Below, in pieces: positions 17,071-24,048 of a stretch of 64,000 nt of DNA. Source of the DNA: an uncultured Lachnospiraceae bacterium (GTDB lineage Bacteria; Bacillota; Clostridia; Lachnospirales; Lachnospiraceae). The first letter of the stretch is position 1, and every line of letters begins with the position of its first letter. The notes beneath the pieces are model-generated. The model was not told where the DNA came from. It did not search any database and saw only the letters and a list, made by a program, of their open reading frames with translations. Where the stretch lies: assembly GCA_947173495.1 (NCBI GenBank), contig CAMWFQ010000025.1:1-64000 (forward strand), read 5' to 3'. A program made the translations under genes and the position numbers.

Positions 17071-18879
17071 CTAATCATCCAGCCAGTAATCCTCATTTTC
17101 TTCTGCTTCCAGTTCTCTGTAAATCCTGCTCTTTCCAATCTCTGCGCTGGTTCTGCCGACTTTTGGTCGTTTGTCTGTTTTCATTTTGCGGGAAGGAGCA
17201 GATTTCTTTTTTGATTTTTTCTTTTTGGACGCTTTTTCCGTCTCTCTGAGAATCCCGGTCTTTTTGGCTGCCGCAATCAAAAGATAACCTTTGGGCATCC
17301 CGCGCAGTTCCTCCTCTGATACCGCCTTCCAGTGAATCACCAGTATGAAATACAACGCGCCGCCCACACAGACTGCTATTGCCAGCGCAATCATATTCAT
17401 CTTGCAGAGCGCGTAAATTCCCTGATAAGTGCCGAAAGCCGCCGCACCCATAATGACAGATGCCAGAACAGGGAGCAGGAAGGTTCTGACTGCCTCCTGG
17501 TTATATTTAAGATAACGGTGCACCGAAATCTGATTCAAAATACACAGTAGAAAAGAATACAGCACAGTGGCCGCCACATAATAGTAAAGGCTGTATGTTT
17601 CATCCAGAAAAAGCATCATCGCCACCATTGCTGCCGCATGAATCACCACTGCCGCCGCCGCATTTATAATTGGCGCCCTCATCCTTCCTATAGACTGCAG
17701 AATCGCCTGGGTCAGCGTGGACAGACCATAAAAAATAACACTCACTGCCATGCAGGAAAGAAGTGTGGATGAAATCTCAAGGGAATCCGCCTGTGGAAAG
17801 ATCACCAGCATAATGGGACGTGACAGCACGCCGATCCCCACTGCGCATGGTATTGAAATCAGCATGGTAACCTTCACAGCCTTCGCCACTTTGCTTCTGA
17901 CTCCCTTCAGGCGCTTCTGGACAAAATCACTGGAAATGCCCGGTATCAATGCCGTGGACATGGCGGATGCAAAAGCAATCGGAATATTGGAAATCTTAGT
18001 GCCCTTCGCAACAACACTTAAATCCATGGCAACCGCTGATTCTTCCAGCTTTCTCGCCCCCATCATAATCTGCTGGTAGATCCGGTTATCCAGAAAATTA
18101 TTGATATTGTAAATTCCTGTACTCAATATAAAGGGCGTAACCACCATCAGAATCATCTTAAAGATCGCTCCGTAGGATTCTTCCGGGTGACTGGTATCAC
18201 TCTCAATCCTTCTGCGGATCATCTTTCTGTTTAAAACATATACTCCCAGCATAAAAAGCAGGCCTGCCAGCACGCCCGCGCCGGTTCCTATGGTTCCGCC
18301 GGCAGCTCCATAGGAAGCCCTGGTGGTAGCATCCTGGTCTTTGACCGCCTGCACCATCACATAAGCCATCCCGATGCTGACTCCTGCATTTACAAGCTGC
18401 TCAATGATCTGGGATACCGAGGTCTGCGCCATTGTCCTGTGCGCCTGAAAATATCCTCTTAAAACCCCCAGAATTCCACTGAAAAAGATGGTCGGCGCAA
18501 GTACCTGCAGCGGAAGAACAGCACTCTCCATCTTCACCATAAGCCCGGCTCCAAAAAACACAAATAAGCTGGCAATACCTCCGACTACCAGCACATAAAT
18601 AAATGCACAGCAGAAGATCCTGTGTGCATTTCGATATTCTTTTGTTGCCAGCCTCTGCGCAATCACCTTTGAAACCGCTGATGGAATACTGTAGGAAGAG
18701 ATCAGAAGAATAATGCTGTACGCATAATAAGCACTGTTATAATATCCGTTTCCCTCGTCTCCGATAATGGCCACCAGCGGTGCATTGTACAGAAGTCCGA
18801 TTATGCGGACGATGATTCCGGCCGAAGCCAGAATCCCCGCCTGCAGAATAAAGCTGTCCTTTTTTTTGTTGTTGGGCAT
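17071..18879 (-). CDS. SpoVB/MurJ-like polysaccharide flippase
   Basis: The 602-residue integral membrane protein of the MOP superfamily has about 14 membrane segments. The start AGILASAGIIVRIIGLLYNAPL and internal blocks such as YNINNFLDNRIY resemble SpoVB and other lipid-linked oligosaccharide flippases. Such proteins move lipid II or related precursors across the membrane during spore cortex or wall synthesis. The last 60 residues form a Lys/Arg-rich then acidic cytoplasmic tail, longer than usual. GGAGTG precedes the start. It lies 18 bp behind glgA, and the coat genes follow. Confidence 0.85.
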   Translation of the reverse strand: MPNNKKKDSFILQAGILASAGIIVRIIGLLYNAPLVAIIGDEGNGYYNSAYYAYSIILLISSYSIPSAVSKVIAQRLATKEYRNAHRIFCCAFIYVLVVGGIASLFVFFGAGLMVKMESAVLPLQVLAPTIFFSGILGVLRGYFQAHRTMAQTSVSQIIEQLVNAGVSIGMAYVMVQAVKDQDATTRASYGAAGGTIGTGAGVLAGLLFMLGVYVLNRKMIRRRIESDTSHPEESYGAIFKMILMVVTPFILSTGIYNINNFLDNRIYQQIMMGARKLEESAVAMDLSVVAKGTKISNIPIAFASAMSTALIPGISSDFVQKRLKGVRSKVAKAVKVTMLISIPCAVGIGVLSRPIMLVIFPQADSLEISSTLLSCMAVSVIFYGLSTLTQAILQSIGRMRAPIINAAAAVVIHAAAMVAMMLFLDETYSLYYYVAATVLYSFLLCILNQISVHRYLKYNQEAVRTFLLPVLASVIMGAAAFGTYQGIYALCKMNMIALAIAVCVGGALYFILVIHWKAVSEEELRGMPKGYLLIAAAKKTGILRETEKASKKKKSKKKSAPSRKMKTDKRPKVGRTSAEIGKSRIYRELEAEENEDYWLDD

Positions 18880-18897
18880 TGCAACACTCCAAACTTT

Positions 18898-20343
18898 TTA
18901 TCCGATCAGCCAGTCGTACATCTCCTGATATTTAGCCGCTGAAACATGCCATGAAAAGTCTGCCGCCATCGCCCGGTCCACCATCTTATTCCATTCCCTC
19001 TTCTTATCATAGAAAATGTGCTCCGCATAGCGAATGGTGGAGAGCATTTCATGGGCATTGTAGTTTTTAAAGGAAAATCCTGTTCCTGTGTTTTCATATT
19101 CATTGTAGGGTTCAACCGTATCCTTAAGTCCTCCGGTCTCCCTCACGATGGGAATGGTTCCGTAACGCAGACTCATAAGCTGGCTTAAACCGCAGGGCTC
19201 AAAGAGCGAAGGCATCAGGAAGGCATCACTGGCCGCATAAATCTTATGGGATAACGCCTCAGAATAATATATATTCGCAGATACCTTATTATTATACTTC
19301 CAGTCAAAATGGCGGAACATATTTTCATACCGCTCTTCTCCGGTTCCCAGAACGACGATCTGAACGCTGTCCTGGCACAGTTCATCCATAATATAGGCGA
19401 TCAGATCAAATCCTTTCTGGTCCGTGAGTCTGGAAACTATACCGATCATAAAGACCTTGTCATCCTGCTCAAGCCCCAGCTCCGCCTGCAGGGCACGTTT
19501 GTTTTTGACCTTTTCCTTGCGGAAATTCACCGCATTATATTTATATTCAATGAACTGATTCGTCTCAGGATTAAAGTCATCATAATCAATTCCATTGACA
19601 ATTCCACGAAGTGAATTGCTTCTGGCGCGCATAAGTCCATCCAGCTGCTCGCCGTAAAATTCTGTCTTAATCTCTTCTGCATAGGTGTCGCTCACGGTGG
19701 TGATCGCATCTGCATATACCAGACCGCCCTTTAAGAGATTGGCATCCTTGTACAGTTCCAGCTTGTCAGGCGTAAAGAAATAATCCGGAAGCCCTGTAAT
19801 ATCCTTCACCGCCTTAATACTCCATTTGCCCTGGAACTTTAAGTTATGAATCGTCATAACCGTCTTGATTCCGCGGAAAAATTCATTTCCCTGGAAGCGC
19901 TCCTTCAGATATACCGGGACAAGGCCGGTCTGCCAGTCGTGACAGTGAATCAGATCAGGCCTGAAATCGATCACAGGCAGAATCGACAATGCCGCTTTGG
20001 AGAAAAAGGCAAATTTCTCAATCTCAAAAAGGGCATTGTCGCCATACGGCTTAAATCCATTAAAGAACATTTCATTGTCAATAAAATAATACTTGACGCC
20101 TTCTTCCTCCGCGTACATAATTCCCACATACTCATCTTTCCAGTGGAAATCCATGTAAAAATGAGTGACATAGCTCATCTTGTCCTTCATCTTCTGGGTC
20201 ATACAAGTATATTTGGGAAGAATGACTCTCACATCAAAATACTGCTTGTCTATACATTTTGGAAGCGACCCCACCACATCGGCCAGACCTCCCGTTTTGA
20301 TAAACGGAACTCCTTCCGACGCCACAAAAAGAATTTTTTTCAT
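18898..20343 (-). CDS. glgA: Glycogen synthase
   Basis: The 481-residue GT5 family enzyme transfers glucose from ADP-glucose to glycogen. The ADP-glucose-binding motif KTGGLADVVGSLP lies at residues 16-28, and the C-terminal LFEPCGLSQLMSLRYGTIPI contains the catalytic Glu region. Start 20343 is chosen because GGAGGG lies eight bases upstream; a TTG five codons earlier has no ribosome site. It is a lone glycogen gene here, since glgC, glgD and glgB are not in the window. It is co-directional with the SpoVB-like gene. Confidence 0.96.
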   Translation of the reverse strand: MKKILFVASEGVPFIKTGGLADVVGSLPKCIDKQYFDVRVILPKYTCMTQKMKDKMSYVTHFYMDFHWKDEYVGIMYAEEEGVKYYFIDNEMFFNGFKPYGDNALFEIEKFAFFSKAALSILPVIDFRPDLIHCHDWQTGLVPVYLKERFQGNEFFRGIKTVMTIHNLKFQGKWSIKAVKDITGLPDYFFTPDKLELYKDANLLKGGLVYADAITTVSDTYAEEIKTEFYGEQLDGLMRARSNSLRGIVNGIDYDDFNPETNQFIEYKYNAVNFRKEKVKNKRALQAELGLEQDDKVFMIGIVSRLTDQKGFDLIAYIMDELCQDSVQIVVLGTGEERYENMFRHFDWKYNNKVSANIYYSEALSHKIYAASDAFLMPSLFEPCGLSQLMSLRYGTIPIVRETGGLKDTVEPYNEYENTGTGFSFKNYNAHEMLSTIRYAEHIFYDKKREWNKMVDRAMAADFSWHVSAAKYQEMYDWLIG

Positions 20344-20410
20344 GAATAAACCCTCCAACCATTATTGATATTTAACATTATACATCATTCATGCCCCCAA
20401 TAAAAGGGCA

Positions 20411-20445
20411 AAAATAAAAAAAGAGTCCCCCTGCAGAGACTCTTT
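20411..20445 (-). terminator. Intrinsic terminator after spo0A-like gene
   Basis: On the minus strand AAAGAGTC pairs with GACTCTTT and is followed by TTTTTTTATTTTT. It separates the spo0A-like gene from glgA. Confidence 0.88.
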
Positions 20446-20523
20446 CGTTATTATTTTCGGCTCCTGGGCCGTGAAACATAACCTCTTTTTCATAATTCAA
20501 TTGAACCGAACCCTTTTGACTGT

Positions 20524-21042
20524 TTAACGATATTGGAGCCTGATCTTATCTGCAATCAGCGCAATGAATTCCGAATTGGTAGGCTTTCCCTTTCCTGTGT
20601 TGATGGTATAGCCAAACATGGCATCCAGCGTTTCCATCCTGCCCCTGTTCCATGCCACCTCGATAGCATGTCTGATGGCCCGTTCCACACGACTCGCTGT
20701 GGTCTGATTTTTTCTTGCAATGGTAGGGTAAAGCACTTTGGTGATAGAGCCCAGCATATCAGGATCTTCCACTGACATCATGATCGCTTCTCTTAAGTAC
20801 TGATATCCTTTGATGTGTGCCGGAACACCGATCTCGTGGATCATATCTGTCACATCTCTTTCCAGATTAAAGCTTGGCCGTCTCTCCGGTTCCTTATTTG
20901 TCTCCTCCTCCGGTTCTGTATGCGCACCCGATGGTACTGTAATCATAATCTGGAATTCTCTGTCCGTATGTATCAGTTCTCCCAAAATTCTATATACTCT
21001 TTCCGGGTCTTTCACTGTCGATAAATTCAGCTGCTCCATCAT
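20524..21042 (-). CDS. Spo0A C-terminal domain protein lacking a receiver
   Basis: The 172-residue product has the Spo0A DNA-binding domain in its C-terminal 110 residues: [20 protein letters not shown] and [11 protein letters not shown] match the recognition region of Spo0A closely, and [16 protein letters not shown] follows. The first 55 residues are unrelated to a response-regulator receiver and no phospho-acceptor Asp is present. Start 21042 is supported by GGAGGGA and by a promoter whose start point lies near 21072. It should bind 0A boxes without phosphorelay control. The genuine spo0A (next to spoIVB in this group) is not in the window. Confidence 0.88.
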   Translation of the reverse strand: MMEQLNLSTVKDPERVYRILGELIHTDREFQIMITVPSGAHTEPEEETNKEPERRPSFNLERDVTDMIHEIGVPAHIKGYQYLREAIMMSVEDPDMLGSITKVLYPTIARKNQTTASRVERAIRHAIEVAWNRGRMETLDAMFGYTINTGKGKPTNSEFIALIADKIRLQYR

Positions 21043-21078
21043 ATTCCCTCCATTTTTCCCAAATAATGCTATGAATCT

Positions 21079-21107
21079 ATTATAAGGAACATGAAATACC
21101 ACTTCAA
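21079..21107 (-). promoter_or_regulatory. Promoter of spo0A-like gene
   Basis: Minus-strand TTGAAG (21102-21107) and TATAAT (21079-21084) have a 17 bp spacer. The predicted start near 21072 gives a 30 nt leader and rules out the upstream in-frame start at 21114. Confidence 0.7.
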
Positions 21108-21151
21108 CTGTCATTCATCGCGCTCTTTGCCCCGGAATCCGGTAATACAAC

Positions 21152-21180
21152 AAAAAGCCGGATCAATCGTTGGGCTTTTT
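21152..21180 (-). terminator. Terminator overlapping the YitT stop codon
   Basis: Minus-strand AAAAAGCC and GGCTTTTT form an eight-bp stem whose 5' arm is the last codons of the YitT gene. The 3' arm ends in five T residues. Confidence 0.7.
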
Positions 21181-22050
21181 GTAAAATCTTCCCGTAATCT
21201 GTTCTGTCTTCATAATATTAATAAACGCCTGTTCGTCCACCTCTCTGATCTTTGACACTACTTTGTGTATTTCGTCACTTCCCACCACAGAGTACAGCAT
21301 GTTACATTCATGATTCCGGTAACAGCCGATTCCTTTAAACAGAGTGGCATCGTGATTGGTGATATCTCTGATAGACTCATACACCTCCTGGGGTTTCGCT
21401 GTGATGATAAACAACGTCTGCTTTTGATAGCGCTTGTAGAGCATATGAAGCATCTGGGTAGAGGTGAACTGAAAGATGATGGAATAAAGAGCTTCTCTCC
21501 AGCCAAACAGACTGCCGGCAATCAGAAGGATCACCACGTTAAACGCAAAAATATAGCCAAAGGTGTCTATTCCGTATTTCTCGGAAAAAAAGATTGCAAT
21601 AAAATCCGTGCCTCCGCTGGTGGAATCGGCATTCAGGCACAGGCTGATAGCAAACGCATTGATAATACCTCCGAACACACATACCAGAAGGATATCATCC
21701 GTCACCTGAAAGCCCGGAAGAATATCCGTCAGGATACTGGAAAGTACGATCATCAGACAGGAATACCCTGTAAATTTCTTTCCGATAAATTTAAAACTGA
21801 TAAATATAGGTATCGCGTTCAAAATCAGATTAATCACCGTATAGGGGATCTGCACATGAAAAAATTCAAGCCCGATCTGCTGGGTCAGCAGCGTAATACC
21901 ATTGAAACCGCCGGGTATCAGATTCCCGGCATGAATAAAACTGTTAATATTGATTGCCATGATACAGGAAGCCAGCACCACCATAACCAGTCTCCTTGCA
22001 TCCCTGAACCAGGGATACTGGGCTGCCTTCTTATATATCCTTGTTCCCAT
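21163..22050 (-). CDS. YitT family membrane protein
   Basis: The 295-residue protein has five membrane segments in its N-terminal two thirds (YitT/DUF161) and a cytoplasmic C-terminal DUF2179 domain (from about residue 220: KQTLFIITAKPQEVYESI). Motifs GNLIPGGFNGITLL and STSGGTDFIA are typical. The family is widespread in Firmicutes and its transport or regulatory role is unresolved. GGGAGGA precedes the start. A terminator hairpin overlaps the stop codon. Confidence 0.9.
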   Translation of the reverse strand: MGTRIYKKAAQYPWFRDARRLVMVVLASCIMAININSFIHAGNLIPGGFNGITLLTQQIGLEFFHVQIPYTVINLILNAIPIFISFKFIGKKFTGYSCLMIVLSSILTDILPGFQVTDDILLVCVFGGIINAFAISLCLNADSTSGGTDFIAIFFSEKYGIDTFGYIFAFNVVILLIAGSLFGWREALYSIIFQFTSTQMLHMLYKRYQKQTLFIITAKPQEVYESIRDITNHDATLFKGIGCYRNHECNMLYSVVGSDEIHKVVSKIREVDEQAFINIMKTEQITGRFYKKPND

Positions 22051-22113
22051 TTTAATCCTCCCTGCCGCTTCTTCACGGCAATATGTTGTAAAATTCGCAC
22101 AGGCGTTTTTTTC

Positions 22114-23151
22114 TTATTTATATTCCATATTGACTGTCAGATGATTCTGTTCCATCTTGATCTTTGCCATGCTGCCGCTCACCAGCGGTATCATTGGCGG
22201 CAAATGTCCCAGATCCGCATCCATAATCACCGGCACTTTATGCCTCAGCGCCACAGGAAGCACCGCCTGATACTGATCCAGCCCCATCATTTCCTGCCCG
22301 TGACATAAGGGACGTCCGATCAGAAAACCCTTTACATGCTCAAACCATCCTGCCTGCTCCATATGCCACATAGCCCTTCTGATCCCAAATACATTCAAAT
22401 CGCAGGATTCCAGAAACCAGACGAAACCATCCTCCTGATAGTTCTGCACAAACCTGCCGACCTGGTCAAACTTTGTTCCCACCAGGTTCACCAGACAGTC
22501 CATGCAGCCGCCGATCAGACGTCCTTTCATAGCCGCGCTCCCGCTCTCCTCCATAATTGAATCTGCAGGCAGATACGCTCTGAGCTTCAAATCCTCTGTA
22601 CACTGATAGGGCGCCAGGGCATCCTCCAGCCCTTCCTTCTCCCATTTTCCATAGTCTGTAAACGTCTGCTTCTTTCCCTGAAGCAGTGCCAGCGCATCAT
22701 ACACAGCCTCATGCCAGGGCTCCATCCCGAATGCGGATGCACAGGGTCCGTAGATGGATGCCACATCACACAAAGTGGTCAGCAGAAAGGTCATATTGGT
22801 ATTATCCGAATACCCCATGAACCACTTGGGCTCCGCCCTTTTCAGCGCATCAAAATCCACATGCTCCAGAATTTCACACATGAGCTCTCCGCCGCCGCAG
22901 GAAATCAGCACATCATTTTCCTTCCGCAGATAATATTCCGTAAATTCCCTGCCGCACCTCTCCGGCGTATTACTGATTCCGATTCCTTCCCCGGCATAGC
23001 AGTTAGGGCCCGGGTCAAGCCTGAAACCCATTTTCTCCCATTTTTGCCTGGCATTTTCGAAAGCCGTCTTATAAGGCTCCGTTTCACACCCGAAGGAGGG
23101 GGCGATCAGGCCGATGGCGCCCTTCTCTTTTAAAAACGCAGGATACTTCAT
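22114..23151 (-). CDS. S66 family LD-carboxypeptidase
   Basis: The 345-residue protein belongs to the S66 serine peptidases (LdcA/MccF). The nucleophile motif GYSDNT lies near residue 118, ISCGGGELM precedes it, and the Glu (FLESCD) and His (GRPLCHGQE) of the Ser-Glu-His triad are present downstream. LdcA members trim muropeptides during wall recycling, while MccF members cleave peptide-nucleotide antibiotics; the sequence alone does not decide. AAAGGAG precedes the start. It is a single-gene unit ahead of the adhesin leader region. Confidence 0.9.
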   Translation of the reverse strand: MKYPAFLKEKGAIGLIAPSFGCETEPYKTAFENARQKWEKMGFRLDPGPNCYAGEGIGISNTPERCGREFTEYYLRKENDVLISCGGGELMCEILEHVDFDALKRAEPKWFMGYSDNTNMTFLLTTLCDVASIYGPCASAFGMEPWHEAVYDALALLQGKKQTFTDYGKWEKEGLEDALAPYQCTEDLKLRAYLPADSIMEESGSAAMKGRLIGGCMDCLVNLVGTKFDQVGRFVQNYQEDGFVWFLESCDLNVFGIRRAMWHMEQAGWFEHVKGFLIGRPLCHGQEMMGLDQYQAVLPVALRHKVPVIMDADLGHLPPMIPLVSGSMAKIKMEQNHLTVNMEYK

Positions 23152-23640
23152 TTGCTGCTGCTCCTTTCCTCTCTTTCCTCCAAACCTGCTATGGTAAGCA
23201 ACCTACCACTTTCAGAACACATTCTATATCATAACACTCTTTTGAAAAAAAGCTACCGTTTCTACCAGAAAAAAGTGATCGGATATTTATAATATTTGTT
23301 TGTGTTAAAATGTCTCATGGTTTCGATGAACAAATTATCAAGTATGACATTAGAGATTGTGCTATGCTACCAATGAGCAGATTTGTCGTTTTTCTGCAGC
23401 CTGAGAATTTCACCTATGACTGCAGAATCGCTATACGGACAGCTTCCGGTCTCTACAGCGCAGTGCGCACCCGGTTTTATCCCAGGCTGTCCCGGTGAAT
23501 GACAAAGCTTAAAGGAGGTGAGGCCCTATATGCACGGGACAGGCGCAGAACCGAGATTGCCCTTTTCCCCACCCTGTCGAATGTCATCGCTGACGGGGAT
23601 GCCGAACGGCTTGCATACTATTTGAAAGAAACAGGAGGGT
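23152..23640. other. Intergenic region upstream of riboswitch array
   Basis: No supported gene lies in these 490 bp. One plus-strand reading frame is open from 23310 with a single TGA at 23496 and shows protein-like stretches (for example SRFVVFLQPENFTYDCRIA and FPTLSNVIADGDAERLAYYL). It then runs straight into the riboswitches, so if it was ever a gene it is a remnant. A strong AAAGGAGG (23512-23519) precedes a possible 31-codon reading from 23531. No clear sigma-A promoter for the adhesin was found. Confidence 0.4.
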
Positions 23641-23662
23641 CCACACAGGATACTTTGTGTGG

Positions 23663-23745
23663 AAGCAACGGCAAACTGTCAGAAATGGCAGGGCGCAAAG
23701 CCATAGGGACTAAAGCAGTATTGTCTGCCAAGTCAGCCTGGCTGC
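23663..23745 (+). ncRNA. GEMM-I (c-di-GMP-I) riboswitch aptamer 1 of 3
   Basis: The conserved order GGCAAAC, a hairpin with GAAA tetraloop (CTGTCA/TGGCAG), GCGCAAAGCC, and the receptor AGGGACTAA is present. The outer second helix closes as AGCCA...TGGCT. At the Vc2-equivalent specificity position 20 this unit has G, as in c-di-GMP binders. A hairpin CCACACA/TGTGTGG lies just upstream. It deviates from consensus at one core base (GGCGC for GACGC). Confidence 0.85.
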
Positions 23746-23831
23746 TAATTATTAAAAGCAAACCGCCGGAAACGGCGGGACGCAAAGTCACAGGGACTAA
23801 GGCTTCGAACCGCTATTGTCAGCCTGACTGC
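23746..23831 (+). ncRNA. GEMM-I riboswitch aptamer 2 of 3
   Basis: Near-consensus aptamer: GCAAA, a perfect six-bp stem CCGCCG/CGGCGG capped by GAAA, GACGCAAAG, the receptor AGGGACTAA, and a second helix closing as AGTCA...TGACT. At the Vc2-equivalent position 20 it has A rather than G. It is spaced 87 bp from aptamer 1. Confidence 0.92.
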
Positions 23832-23943
23832 TAATTATTTAGCAAACCGCCGGAAACGACGGGACGCAAAGCTATGGGGGCTAATGCCAGATGATTTTTC
23901 TGCGGGTCTTCTGCAGCGAAATCTGCGCAGAGAGCTGGCGGGT
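23832..23943 (+). ncRNA. GEMM-I riboswitch aptamer 3 of 3
   Basis: The core GCAAACCGCCGGAAACGACG, then GGGACGCAAAGCT and a GGGGGCTAA receptor, matches the family and is spaced 83 bp from aptamer 2. The second helix is longer and less regular than in the other units (GCCAG/CTGGC), so the 3' boundary is approximate. Position 20 is A. It is the aptamer nearest to the adhesin start, about 110 nt away. No intrinsic terminator was seen between them, so control may act on translation or on an unrecognised terminator. Confidence 0.82.
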
Positions 23944-24048
23944 TTTCGTTACACAACCGAAAACGCGCGGGCAACTTTGCAGCGACAATGCCAGCCCGGC
24001 CGCCGGATACTTTGCATCCGCAAATTCAGCAAAGAAAGGAAAGGTATT

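Noticed and set aside
23499-23834. Plus-strand open frame of 111 codons
   Set aside because: Its second half lies within two riboswitch aptamers and it has no ribosome site at its start. It is not called as a gene, although the upstream half is noted as a possible remnant.
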